A DNA stretch of 64,000 nt from Nitrospirota bacterium (GCA_030684575.1 JAUXVD010000008.1:1-64000), one strand, 5' to 3'. Numbered from the stretch's first letter, positions 8,829 through 17,030 are shown. Program-made: numbers and translations. The notes: generated by a model not told the origin, from the sequence alone.

Positions 8829-10835
8829 ATGACCGACTACGGCGTGCTCGCAAATCTGCTCGTGATCTTTTCGGTGTCGATTGCCGTCGTCTTCGTCTTC
8901 CATCAGTTCAGGCTTCCCTCGATCGCGGGATTTTTGGTCGCAGGCGCCCTCATTGGCCCCCACGGGTTGAACCTGATCTCGGATATCGGCACGGTCCAGG
9001 TGCTGGCGGAGATCGGGGTCGTGCTGCTCCTCTTCACGATCGGCATCGAATTCTCGCTGGCGCAATTGGCCTCGTTGCGCCGCCTCATGTTTCTGGCCGC
9101 ACCAATTCAGGTCGGCGGCGTGCTGGTGATTGCGTGGCTCGGGGCGATGCTTGTCGGACTGTCCTGGAGGCAGGGACTGTTCTGGGGATTTCTCTTCTCC
9201 CTGAGCAGCACGGCGATTGTGCTCAAGACCCTGGCCGAACGGGGAGACAGCGACTCGATCCATGGCCGGGCCACGATCGGGATTCTCGTTTTTCAGGACT
9301 TGGCCGTCGTTCCCATGATGCTCCTGACGCCGATTCTTGCCAGCCAATCGGACATAGGCGGGTTGGCGATTCTGCTCACCCTGGGGAAGTCGGTACTAGT
9401 CGTCATGCTCGTCATCGCCGCCGCCTGGTACCTGGTCCCTAAACTCTTAGAGCATATCGTCCGCAGCCGCAGTCGCGAGCTGTTCCTGTTGACGATCATC
9501 GTCCTCTGTCTCGGCATCGCCTGGCTCACCTCCCTCGGCGGGCTCTCGTTGGCGCTGGGCGCGTTCATTGCCGGAATGGTCATTTCCGAGTCGAAGTACA
9601 GCCATCAGGCCATGGCCGAAGTGCTGCCGTTCCGAGACAGTTTCAATAGCCTCTTTTTTGTGTCGATCGGCATCCTCATGGACTGGCGCGTGTTGTTCAC
9701 GCACCCGTTGCCGGTGGCTGGGCTCCTGGTGACGATACTGTTGGTGAAGTTTGTCGCCGGGGCCGGAGCGGTGTTGTTGGCGGATGTCCCTCCACGTTCG
9801 GCGGTATTGGTTGGCGTCGCCCTGGCCCAGGTCGGAGAGTTTAGTTTCTTGTTGGCCCAGCAGGGGCAGGAGACCGGCTTTCTGCGTGGGGATCCCTATC
9901 AGATTTTTCTGGCGGTCTCGGTGCTCTCCATGATCGTGACGCCGTTTCTCATGCAGTGGTCGCCGCACCTGGCCCGGCGCGTGGAGGCATGGCAACGGCT
10001 TCATCATTGGCTGCCCAGTCGCACCACCGCCCACGTCATGCAGACCGAGAGTAAGCAGATCCGGATGAAGGACCACGTCATTATTGTGGGGTATGGGTTG
10101 AACGGAAGGAATCTCGCACGTGTCCTGAGCGAAACGGAGATCCCGTACCTGGCTTTGGATCTCAATGGCGATACCGTTACTCGCGAAGCGAAACATGGGG
10201 TGCCGGTCTACTACGGCGATGCCACGAACCCGAACGTCTTGCGGCATATGAAGATCGATGATGCCAAGGTGTTGGTGGTTGCCATCTCAGATCCCTTTGT
10301 CACCAGACGGACGGTGCAGGTTGCCAAAGGACTCAATCCGAAAGTGCATGTCGTCGTGCGAACTCGGTATCTGCGCGAACTTGAGGAACTGCACCAGCTC
10401 GGCGCGGATGATGTGGTACCGGAGGAGTTTGAAACCTCCATCGAAATTTTCGCCCTGGTGCTCCGTACCTATAAATTGCCGCAGGACTTTGTCATGCAGA
10501 AGGCCGAACAGGTTCGCCGTGAAGGCTATGCGTTACTTCGGCGCAGCGAGTTGCCCGAACTGGCGCATCATCTTCGTGGCGGGACCTTAACCGATGCGGA
10601 AGTCGAAACATGCCGTATCGAGGACGATTCGCCGGCGCGGGGGAAGACGCTAACGGAGATTTCTCTCCGTCCTCGAACGGGCGCGTCGGTCATCGCCTGG
10701 ACCAGAGCGGGGGTGACGCAATCGAATCCATCGGAGAAGACTCGGCTGATGGCGGGCGATATTGTGGTGCTGCTCGGTTCGCGTGCCCAGATCAGGCAGG
10801 CGATGGGGCTCCTGGTGGAGACGGGTTCGAAGTGA
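8829..10835 (+). CDS. Monovalent cation:proton antiporter (CPA2/KefB type) with RCK domains
   Basis: A 668-residue membrane protein. Residues 1-385 form about a dozen transmembrane helices of the CPA2 family (for example FRLPSIAGFLVAGALIGPHG and the FTIGIEFS segment). Residues about 415-540 are a TrkA-N/RCK Rossmann domain (VIIVGYGLNGRNLARVLSE), and the last 85 residues a TrkA-C domain (LRPRTGASVIAW). The layout is that of KefB/KefC-like potassium efflux systems, gated by nucleotide or glutathione adducts. It is convergent with the next gene with a 4-base gap. Ion specificity is inferred. Confidence 0.9.
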   Translation: MTDYGVLANLLVIFSVSIAVVFVFHQFRLPSIAGFLVAGALIGPHGLNLISDIGTVQVLAEIGVVLLLFTIGIEFSLAQLASLRRLMFLAAPIQVGGVLVIAWLGAMLVGLSWRQGLFWGFLFSLSSTAIVLKTLAERGDSDSIHGRATIGILVFQDLAVVPMMLLTPILASQSDIGGLAILLTLGKSVLVVMLVIAAAWYLVPKLLEHIVRSRSRELFLLTIIVLCLGIAWLTSLGGLSLALGAFIAGMVISESKYSHQAMAEVLPFRDSFNSLFFVSIGILMDWRVLFTHPLPVAGLLVTILLVKFVAGAGAVLLADVPPRSAVLVGVALAQVGEFSFLLAQQGQETGFLRGDPYQIFLAVSVLSMIVTPFLMQWSPHLARRVEAWQRLHHWLPSRTTAHVMQTESKQIRMKDHVIIVGYGLNGRNLARVLSETEIPYLALDLNGDTVTREAKHGVPVYYGDATNPNVLRHMKIDDAKVLVVAISDPFVTRRTVQVAKGLNPKVHVVVRTRYLRELEELHQLGADDVVPEEFETSIEIFALVLRTYKLPQDFVMQKAEQVRREGYALLRRSELPELAHHLRGGTLTDAEVETCRIEDDSPARGKTLTEISLRPRTGASVIAWTRAGVTQSNPSEKTRLMAGDIVVLLGSRAQIRQAMGLLVETGSK

Positions 10836-10839
10836 GCCG

Positions 10840-11520
10840 TTACCGTCTTGCCGTCGTCATGAGCTGGTAGGCCTCCTCCAGCGTGGCCACTTCAAGGATC
10901 GTCACGTGCCATCTCGTTGCCAGCTGGGAGAGATCCCCGTCTGGTGAGTTGAGTTGCCCACGGGGGATGAGCAGGGTCTTAAACTGTGCGCGGGCTGCCG
11001 CTTCGATTTTGCTGGGAAGCGCACCGACCGCTTCGATCCGACCGTCCTGCATGATTTTTCCGGTCAGTGCGACGTCCGACGTGATTTCGTCGCCTCGCCA
11101 AGCCGCCACAATGCCCACCGCGACAGCGCTGCTTGCGCTGGCTCCCTCGGTCAACGAGTTGTATGACCGGTTCTTGATCGTGATCACCCATTCTCGTCCG
11201 TCCTCTCCCATGGCCTTCGTGGCAGCCGCGACTGCCTGCTTCACGCCTTCTTTCCAATCTTCGCTGACGGCTGAACCGCCACCGAGGTGAATTTCATTGA
11301 AGAGGATTGTCGGCCCCTCCCGTCGAGGGTCTTTGTCGAGTTGGAGCACGATGTAGTGGACCGTACCGGTCTGCCCATTGGCGAGCACGCCCAGGGCCGG
11401 CACCGTGGCAAAACGATGTTGATCGGCTGACCACAGGGGAACGGTTTGGGTGCAACACATGATGGTGGAGAGCAGGAGTATCAGCCGAAGTCTATGTCGA
11501 GTCGTGCCGTGGTCCGCCAT
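10840..11520 (-). CDS. Exported stand-alone Lon-type (S16) protease domain
   Basis: A 226-residue protein: a signal peptide (hydrophobic LRLILLLSTIMCC, cleavage near LWSA), then only the Lon proteolytic domain. The catalytic serine is seen in TEGASASSAVAVGI and the lysine of the dyad in ALPSKIEAAARA; DVALTGKIMQDGRIEAVGA matches the conserved Lon strand-turn. No AAA+ ATPase part is present. It follows the Rieske oxygenase gene by 14 bases on the same strand. The ATG at 11520 is chosen because the 100 upstream in-frame residues overlap the Rieske gene. An ATP-independent exported S16 protease is unusual, and its substrate is unknown. Confidence 0.8.
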   Translation of the reverse strand: MADHGTTRHRLRLILLLSTIMCCTQTVPLWSADQHRFATVPALGVLANGQTGTVHYIVLQLDKDPRREGPTILFNEIHLGGGSAVSEDWKEGVKQAVAAATKAMGEDGREWVITIKNRSYNSLTEGASASSAVAVGIVAAWRGDEITSDVALTGKIMQDGRIEAVGALPSKIEAAARAQFKTLLIPRGQLNSPDGDLSQLATRWHVTILEVATLEEAYQLMTTARR

Positions 11521-11534
11521 GGAAGTGAGTAGGC

Positions 11535-12623
11535 TTAACTCCTCCAGCGTAGCGTGACTCGTTCTTTGAGCGGATGGTCGAGGGGCTGCCCTGTCTGCAC
11601 CGATGCCAGATGTGCGGCCTTCAATTTGTAGTACCACTTGGCCGGCGTATCGGCATCGTCGATGAGCATCAAGGAGGGCTTGTAACGTAACCCCACCGCT
11701 TGGCGCTCCATCGCTTCTCGGTCCTGCGCCATGAAAATGTTGGCGAAGTAGCGAAAGATACTCTTGGAAAACGGCACCCAGCCGAGGCAGTTCCAGGCTG
11801 CAGTAAAATCGACGCGGCATTGCTGGTCCGTGATCGGCGTGACGGTGGCGCGGCTGGACACGAACAGCGATCCGGACTGGACGAACTCAAACCGCTGGTT
11901 GGGCAGCACAAAGTCGATGGTCGTCGTGAGCGGTCCGCCGTAAATCATGTTCAGGAGCTTATAGGGTCCGCTGTTCTTTGACGGCGCATGCGGCACCATG
12001 CGGAAGCCGTTGGGAATCGGTTCAAAGGCCTTGGCCTTTTCGTGCATGCTCGCCTGGGTGCGCCACCAGGAGCTCTGGTGCACAAAGGGGCCGTGAGCCG
12101 GGTCCATCAAGCCGACGATCCCGTCGTCGATGGTGCAATCCAGCAAGGTCGAGATGTGAGTCATCCGATAGGGGGATGAGGGCAGCGGCAGTGGCGGCAC
12201 GTCCGGGACGATCTGATTCGGTCGTTGTGGGTCGGGAATGAACACCCACACATAGCCGTCCCGTTCACGGCAGGCATAGGTGGTGATGCCGATTTTATCC
12301 GGTTGAATGGGGGAGTTGTCGACGAGCGCGGGAATCCCCTGACAGCGGCCTGCCTGATTGAATTGCCAACCATGGTAGGCACATTCGACGCAGTCGCCGT
12401 TCATTTTCCCAAACGAGAGCGGCATGCCTCGATGGGGACAAATGTCGCGCATGGCTGCGACCGCACCCTGCGCCGTCTTGCAGACCAGGATGGGCAGACC
12501 TAAGAGGACAGTCCCTTTCAGGCTGTCGGGAGCGAGTTCACTGCTCAGGCAGGCGGGATACCAAAAACCGAGCAGTGGCGCGCTCTTGGATGGCTTAATT
12601 TCGGTAATGAAGTCGCTATTCAT
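11535..12623 (-). CDS. Rieske non-heme iron oxygenase, alpha-subunit type
   Basis: A 362-residue protein with an N-terminal Rieske [2Fe-2S] domain (CPHRG around residue 62, CAYHGWQF around residue 81) and a C-terminal catalytic domain in which DGIVGLMDPAHGPFVHQSSW holds the mononuclear iron histidines. Family members such as chlorophyllide/pheophorbide or choline oxygenases act on varied ring or amine substrates; the substrate cannot be assigned. The region before the ATG reads CCTCCTTCC on the coding strand, the opposite of a Shine-Dalgarno, so translation initiation is unusual or the start is elsewhere. It is followed by the S16 protease gene. Confidence 0.85.
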   Translation of the reverse strand: MNSDFITEIKPSKSAPLLGFWYPACLSSELAPDSLKGTVLLGLPILVCKTAQGAVAAMRDICPHRGMPLSFGKMNGDCVECAYHGWQFNQAGRCQGIPALVDNSPIQPDKIGITTYACRERDGYVWVFIPDPQRPNQIVPDVPPLPLPSSPYRMTHISTLLDCTIDDGIVGLMDPAHGPFVHQSSWWRTQASMHEKAKAFEPIPNGFRMVPHAPSKNSGPYKLLNMIYGGPLTTTIDFVLPNQRFEFVQSGSLFVSSRATVTPITDQQCRVDFTAAWNCLGWVPFSKSIFRYFANIFMAQDREAMERQAVGLRYKPSLMLIDDADTPAKWYYKLKAAHLASVQTGQPLDHPLKERVTLRWRS

Positions 12624-12838
12624 GGAAAAAGGAAGGAGGCACGTGAGAGGACCAGCCTGCTTGTGAATATAACGAGCAGGTCACAGAACGTCAAGCCAGC
12701 AGGTGGTGGACCATCTTCTTTACCCATAGCAGGGAGTAGCCGGATCAACGATTCATTTTTTATCTTAGCGGGGTGGCCTGCTTGGGCTCCCATTGCGCGC
12801 GTCCAACGAGGGCCTTCCCCTTACATCACATCTGTTCA
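12624..12838. other. Intergenic sequence with partial copy of palindromic repeat A
   Basis: No gene is supported. Bases about 12793-12825 (TTGCGCGCGTCCAACGAGG) resemble the core of the full repeat that starts at 12839, so this looks like a decayed adjacent copy. Short open frames here are translations of repeat sequence. Confidence 0.4.
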
Positions 12839-12932
12839 GGGAGTCGCCAGACTGTCCTTCACTGCGCGCATCGGACGAGCACCGTTTCATCGTGCGCGTT
12901 CTGCGAGCAAGAAGGATGGTCTGGCGGCTCCC
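12839..12932. repeat. Palindromic repeat family A, copy 1
   Basis: A 94-base element with terminal arms GGGAGTCGCCAGACTGTCCTT and its near reverse complement at the right end (3 mismatches in 21). The reverse complement of its core (TTGCTCGCAGAACGCGCACG and GTGCTCGTCCGATGCGCGCA) recurs with few changes at 21361-21452. It lies between the Rieske gene and the promoter of the DsrE2 gene. Confidence 0.85.
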
Positions 12933-12949
12933 TGATCTTCCTCCCTTCC

Positions 12950-12979
12950 TTGACAGCAAAAAGAAGCAGAGACTATAGT
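12950..12979 (+). promoter_or_regulatory. Sigma-70-type promoter for dsrE2-tusA
   Basis: TTGACA (12950-12955), an 18-base spacer and TATAGT (12974-12979) precede the DsrE2 gene start at 13035 by about 55 bases. Confidence 0.65.
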
Positions 12980-13034
12980 TTAATTCGCGTTGAAATGGCC
13001 GGTTTCAGACGTTTCAGACAGAAAAGAGGTCGTT

Positions 13035-13565
13035 ATGACAATTGCGCAGATGGACCCGGCGGTGGCCTTGGCAGACTTGCAGGCTTCCAAGCCCGATAGA
13101 GTGACGATTGTGTTATTGAGCGGCGACATGGACAAGGCGATGGCGGCGTTCATCATTGCCACGGGGGCGGCTGCCATGGGAATGAAGGTCACCGTCTTTT
13201 TCACGTTCTGGGGCCTCAATACCATTCGCCGGAAAGGTGTCGCCAGCTCCGCGAAGGACTGGCTTCGTCGCATGTTCGGCCTGCTGAACACCGGAGGTGC
13301 GGATACTCTCCCTCTCTCCCGGTTCCATTTCTGGGGCCTGGGCACGAAGATGATGAAAAAGGTCATGAAGCAGAACCGGATGCCTGGTGTGCCGGAGCTG
13401 ATGGATACGGCGCTGGACCTCGGTGTGCACTTCATTGCCTGCACGACCACCATGGGGCTGATGGGGATCACGAAAGATACCCTTATCGAGGGTATCGATC
13501 AGTTCGCAGGGGTGACGACGTACCTTGCGGAGGCCAAGCAGGGTAGTGTGAATCTTTTTATTTAG
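13035..13565 (+). CDS. DsrE2-like sulfur-relay protein (DsrE/DsrF/DrsH family)
   Basis: A 176-residue protein of the DsrE2 type. It has the family's N-terminal strand VTIVLLSGDMDKAMAAFIIA, a hydrophobic MKVTVFFTFWGL stretch, and FIACTTTMGLMGI, where the cysteine is the conserved persulfide-carrying residue. Such proteins pass sulfane sulfur to TusA in sulfur trafficking. tusA follows by 62 bases, the typical pairing. The ATG at 13035 has AAGAGG upstream, and a consensus promoter lies about 55 bases before it. Its presence in a nitrite oxidiser points to intracellular sulfur trafficking rather than dissimilatory sulfur oxidation, which is an inference. Confidence 0.85.
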   Translation: MTIAQMDPAVALADLQASKPDRVTIVLLSGDMDKAMAAFIIATGAAAMGMKVTVFFTFWGLNTIRRKGVASSAKDWLRRMFGLLNTGGADTLPLSRFHFWGLGTKMMKKVMKQNRMPGVPELMDTALDLGVHFIACTTTMGLMGITKDTLIEGIDQFAGVTTYLAEAKQGSVNLFI

Positions 13566-13627
13566 ACGCGAGTGCTGAGTACTGAGTGAACTGTTCGGCT
13601 CACAGCACTGAGGATAGAGAGGACCGC

Positions 13628-13873
13628 ATGATTCAAGCCGATGTGAAGCTCGATACGCTCGGGTACTTTTGCCCGATGCCGATTATCATGACCTTGAAGA
13701 AGATCAAGGAACTGACGTTAGGCCAGGTTCTTGAAGTCGTGTCGGACGACGAAGGAATTAAAAAAGACATGCCGGCCTGGTGCGACACGACCGGACATCA
13801 AATGGTCGGGCTCGAAGAAGAACAGACGAAGTCGGGAATGATCTATAAAGCGTTTGTGAAAAAGACAAAATAA
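13628..13873 (+). CDS. tusA: TusA-family sulfur carrier protein
   Basis: An 81-residue protein with the SirA/TusA fold. LDTLGYFCPMPIIMTLKKIK holds the active cysteine in the CPMP motif near residue 15, followed by LGQVLEVVSDDEG and a second cysteine in MPAWCDTTGH. The carrier accepts persulfide sulfur and hands it to tRNA thiolation, molybdenum-cofactor or DsrE-type partners. It lies directly after the DsrE2 gene. The start has GGA-rich sequence (GAGAGGACCGC) before it. Confidence 0.85.
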   Translation: MIQADVKLDTLGYFCPMPIIMTLKKIKELTLGQVLEVVSDDEGIKKDMPAWCDTTGHQMVGLEEEQTKSGMIYKAFVKKTK

Positions 13874-13972
13874 TTGCACAGGCTCAGTGGAGACAGTTGG
13901 TGGAAGCCGGAGGGACGATGAGATGATCACGCCTCCGGCTTCGTCGTTTTCATGCGTGAAATGGAGTCGGAC

Positions 13973-15652
13973 GTGGATCGGATCGTCGAATGTGTGCCCA
14001 ACTTCAGTGAGGGGCGAAACCAGGCGACGGTGCTGGCGCTGGTACGCGCCGTGGAATCCGTGCCAGGGGTGTGGCTGTTGGATCACACGATGGATCGGGA
14101 CCACCATCGTTCCGTCCTGAGTTTTGCCGGCGAGCCAGATGCCGTGGCTGAAGCGGCGTTTCGTACCATTCGCGTGGCGACCGATCTCATCGATCTTCGC
14201 ACGCACGAGGGCGTGCATCCTCGTGTAGGGGCTACGGATGTCGTGCCCTTCGTGCCGGTGCGAGGCGCGACGATGCAGGATTGTATTCTTCTGGCGAAGC
14301 GCGTGGGACAGCGGGTCGGAACAGAGCTGGAGATCCCAGTCTTCCTGTATGAACAAGCGGCCCTACACCGTGATCATGCCCCGCTCGAATCGGTCCGTCG
14401 AGGCGGGCTGCAAGGCTTGGCCTTCCGCATGGCCTCCGATCCTGACTGGGCGCCGGATTTCGGTCCCCCCCGCCTCCATGAGACGGCCGGTGCCATCGTT
14501 ATCGGCGCGCGGCCTCCTTTGATCGCGTTCAATGTGAATCTCCGCTCGACAGACCTGGCACTGGCGCGATCTATCGCGAAGGATATTCGCCAATCGAACG
14601 GAGGGCTGCCCCATCTCAAAGCCATCGGGGTCGAGTTGCCCAGTCGTCGAATGGTTCAGGTCGCCATGAATCTTACCGATTACATCATCACGCCGATCCA
14701 TGTGGCGTTCGAAGCGGTCCGCACCCGTGCGGCCGCGCAAGGCGTGGCAGTCGCGGGGAGCGAAGTGATCGGACTGGTGCCTCAAGCGGCCTTGGTTCAG
14801 GTTGCTGCGCAGAGCCTGTCGCTCGAACAGTTCAATGCCACACAGGTATTGGAGACAAGGTTGGAGTCTCGGTTGGCAGGCAAGCAGGCCGATCATGTTC
14901 CGTCGCGCAAACAGGAGCCGGTTGATCTGCAGGCGCAATCGCTCGCGGATTTTCTGGAGGCTGTGGCTGCGGCCACTCCGCTTCCAGCTGGCGGCACGGT
15001 TGTGGCCTTCGTCGGTGCGCTTGCTGCGTCACTGGGGGTCATGGGGGCTCGACTGAGCAAGCAGCCAGCCGTCGAGCATCGGTTGAGTGAGATCAGCCGG
15101 CGACTGTGCGAATTGATGCAGGCAGACGGCGAAGCCTATCAGCGATTTCTTCAGGCCTCGACAGTCACGAAGTCAGACAAGACCCGTCCTGCCCTCTTGT
15201 CCTCGGCACTCCACCTGGCGACGGAGATTCCGCTCGAAATCGCCGAGCAGGCGACGGAGGCCGGAGTTCTTCTCCATGCCTGCTCGGCAGGAGTAAAGCC
15301 TCGGGTTCGGTCTGACGTGACCGTTGGGCTCATGCTGGCGATTGCTGCGGCCGATGCGGGACGGCACACCGTCGAAGGAAATATAAAAATTCAACTCAAT
15401 CAACGACTTAAGAATTCTCTGCAAGGTCGTATTGAACAGATGACAATCCGTCTTGAGGAACTCAAGGGGCTATGCTACAGTACGCCCCTTGGTCAGGGTC
15501 GTGCTGACACGAGAGAAAAACCTGTACAGGCATCGCCTGGGAAAGTAGACAGACGGGAAGAATGGAAATCAAAGTCTTCAATAATAACGTCGAGAAAGCC
15601 CTCAAAGTTGCCAAAAAGAAGCTCGCGGGGGAAGGCCTCTTCCGGGAACTGA
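13973..15652 (+). CDS. ftcD: Glutamate formimidoyltransferase / formimidoyl-THF cyclodeaminase (FtcD-like)
   Basis: A bifunctional folate enzyme-like protein of about 559 residues. The N-terminal half begins DRIVECVPNFSEGRN and carries the family motifs LRTHEGVHPRVGATDVVPF and GGLQGLAFRM; the C-terminal half (from about residue 325, LADFLEAVAAATPLPAGGTV) is the helical cyclodeaminase domain. It would link histidine breakdown or one-carbon units to tetrahydrofolate. The GTG at 13973 has GGAG six bases upstream and starts at the family's usual N-terminus; ATG 13952 and 13961 lack a site. The last roughly 60 residues after the normal domain end (RLEELKGLCY) are unrelated, basic and serine-rich, and read out of frame across the rpsU promoter and its first 30 codons. 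Confidence 0.85.
   Translation: MDRIVECVPNFSEGRNQATVLALVRAVESVPGVWLLDHTMDRDHHRSVLSFAGEPDAVAEAAFRTIRVATDLIDLRTHEGVHPRVGATDVVPFVPVRGATMQDCILLAKRVGQRVGTELEIPVFLYEQAALHRDHAPLESVRRGGLQGLAFRMASDPDWAPDFGPPRLHETAGAIVIGARPPLIAFNVNLRSTDLALARSIAKDIRQSNGGLPHLKAIGVELPSRRMVQVAMNLTDYIITPIHVAFEAVRTRAAAQGVAVAGSEVIGLVPQAALVQVAAQSLSLEQFNATQVLETRLESRLAGKQADHVPSRKQEPVDLQAQSLADFLEAVAAATPLPAGGTVVAFVGALAASLGVMGARLSKQPAVEHRLSEISRRLCELMQADGEAYQRFLQASTVTKSDKTRPALLSSALHLATEIPLEIAEQATEAGVLLHACSAGVKPRVRSDVTVGLMLAIAAADAGRHTVEGNIKIQLNQRLKNSLQGRIEQMTIRLEELKGLCYSTPLGQGRADTREKPVQASPGKVDRREEWKSKSSIITSRKPSKLPKRSSRGKASSGN
15453..15490 (+). promoter_or_regulatory. rpsU promoter with palindrome around the -10, inside the ftcD 3' end
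   Basis: TTGAGG (15453-15458), a 17-base spacer and TACAGT (15476-15481). The inverted repeat AAGGGGC (15464-15470) / GCCCCTT (15484-15490) flanks the -10 element and could be an operator or a structured 5' end. Confidence 0.5.
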
Positions 15653-15756
15653 AGCGTCGGCGGTTTTACGAGAAGCCGAGCGTCAGGAAGAAAGCCAAGG
15701 AGCGCGAGGCACAGCGTCGTCGTCAGAAGTGGTTGGCGAAGCGTAAGCCAGAGTAA
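15562..15756 (+). CDS. rpsU: 30S ribosomal protein S21
   Basis: A 64-residue, strongly basic protein starting MEIKVFNNNVEKALKVAKKK, with the S21 signature FRELKRRRFYEKPSVRKK and a lysine/arginine-rich tail. S21 binds the small subunit near the anti-Shine-Dalgarno region and aids initiation. GGGAAGA precedes the ATG. The first 91 bases overlap the end of the ftcD frame in another reading frame. Length and sequence are typical. Confidence 0.95.
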   Translation: MEIKVFNNNVEKALKVAKKKLAGEGLFRELKRRRFYEKPSVRKKAKEREAQRRRQKWLAKRKPE

Positions 15757-15830
15757 GCGTCCTTCCGCGGGTTTGCCCGTTCGGTTGAAGCTACGCACTC
15801 CCTATAGGCCTCCATATACTTTCCTTGTCC

Positions 15831-16490
15831 ATGCGCCAGGATCAGATCACTGCTGCGCTTCGCATCGTGAAGCGCGAGATTCGGCAGTGGGAGGAACCGG
15901 TCCTCGGCGTCGTGGCTCGCGAATCGAATCGGGATCCCTTCCGTATTCTCATTTCCTGTCTGCTCAGTCTCCGGACCAAAGATAAAACGACCGGTGAGGC
16001 CAGCGTCAGGCTCTATGCGCTCGCGCATCAGCCTGCCACGATGCTGACCATTCCGCTTCAGCAGATCGAGCAAGCGATCTACCCCGTCTGTTTCTACCGG
16101 ACGAAAGCCAAATCCATTCATGAAATTTGCCGTCGGCTGTTGGAGGTCTATGGCGGCGGCGTTCCCGATTCCATCGAGGAGCTGATCACGCTGTCAGGGG
16201 TCGGCAGGAAAACGGCGAATCTAGTGGTGACGGTCGCGTTTGGGAAACCAGGCATCTGTGTGGATATCCATGTCCATCGGATCAGCAATCGCTGGGGCTA
16301 TGTGAAGACGGAGACGCCGGATGAGACCGAAGTGGCGCTACGCAACAAGCTTCCCAGGCAACATTGGATTACTTTCAACGATCTGCTCGTTCCGTATGGT
16401 CAGCACCTTTGCCAGCCGGTCTCGCCGTTCTGCAGCAAGTGTAAACTCACAGAATATTGCGATCGGGTTGGAGTAACGCGCTCGCGATAA
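15831..16490 (+). CDS. nth: Endonuclease III (DNA glycosylase/AP lyase)
   Basis: A 219-residue HhH-GPD base-excision repair enzyme for oxidised pyrimidines. The helix-hairpin-helix LSGVGRKTANLVV carries the catalytic lysine, and VDIHVHR the catalytic aspartate. The iron-sulfur loop CQPVSPFCSKCKLTEYC has the C-x6-C-x2-C-x5-C ligands. Start ATG 15831 is in frame with TTG 15825; neither has a clear ribosome site. It stands behind rpsU and converges on a DsrE-type gene. Confidence 0.93.
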   Translation: MRQDQITAALRIVKREIRQWEEPVLGVVARESNRDPFRILISCLLSLRTKDKTTGEASVRLYALAHQPATMLTIPLQQIEQAIYPVCFYRTKAKSIHEICRRLLEVYGGGVPDSIEELITLSGVGRKTANLVVTVAFGKPGICVDIHVHRISNRWGYVKTETPDETEVALRNKLPRQHWITFNDLLVPYGQHLCQPVSPFCSKCKLTEYCDRVGVTRSR

Positions 16491-16601
16491 GCGAGTGCAA
16501 GCGAGATGGGCGGAACGGGCTCGACAAGCGGGACAAGTAGAATCAGAGTTTGCACGTCGCGCCTGCCTCGCTTTTCACGCGAGTCTTGCGCTAGCGTTTC
16601 A

Positions 16602-17021
16602 CTAGATGAAGAGTGTCGTTTCTGCGCCAGAGGTCAGGTTGATAATGGCAGGGAGTCCCATGACTTCGTCGACGTTCTTTGTGACGGCGGCATTATCCAC
16701 GCCCATATATTCCAGCCCGGCGCTGCAGGCGATCAGACGAAACTTCCCGACCTGTTTTGCATCGTGAAACATTTCCGAAATCTTCGGGACCTTCTTCTCT
16801 TTCAAGAGTCGAGCGACCTCGTCGGCTGATGACGCATATTCCGGCGGAAAATCGATCGCGTCGATGTTGCCTTCGGCCAGTTTCTTGATCGTCCAGAACA
16901 AGAGAATCACGATCACGTCTTTTCCCATCGCCGCAGCGGTGAGCCCCAGGGTTGCGACCTGGTGCAGCGTATCGTAGGTGGCGTGATGGGCGAAGATGAC
17001 GAACTTGGGTTGGGGTGGCAT
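16602..17021 (-). CDS. DsrE-family protein
   Basis: A 139-residue DsrE/DsrF-like protein. FVIFAHHATYDTLHQVATLGL and MGKDVIVILLFWTIKKL are the family strands, and LIACSAGLEYMGV carries the conserved cysteine at the same place as in the DsrE2 protein encoded at 13035. It is a distinct paralogue (about 40 residues shorter). It follows the small exported protein gene on the same strand by 9 bases. A role in sulfur transfer is inferred from family. Confidence 0.8.
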   Translation of the reverse strand: MPPQPKFVIFAHHATYDTLHQVATLGLTAAAMGKDVIVILLFWTIKKLAEGNIDAIDFPPEYASSADEVARLLKEKKVPKISEMFHDAKQVGKFRLIACSAGLEYMGVDNAAVTKNVDEVMGLPAIINLTSGAETTLFI

Positions 17022-17030
17022 CGGTGATCG

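Noticed and set aside
12663-12978. Short frames around palindromic repeat A
   Set aside because: They are translations of the repeat (RASNE and CARRTST words recur at 21001-21450) rather than genes.
16491-16601. Repeat-like GAGCGGGACAAG sequence between nth and the DsrE gene
   Set aside because: Only one copy is visible and no clear stem forms, so it is not called as a repeat.
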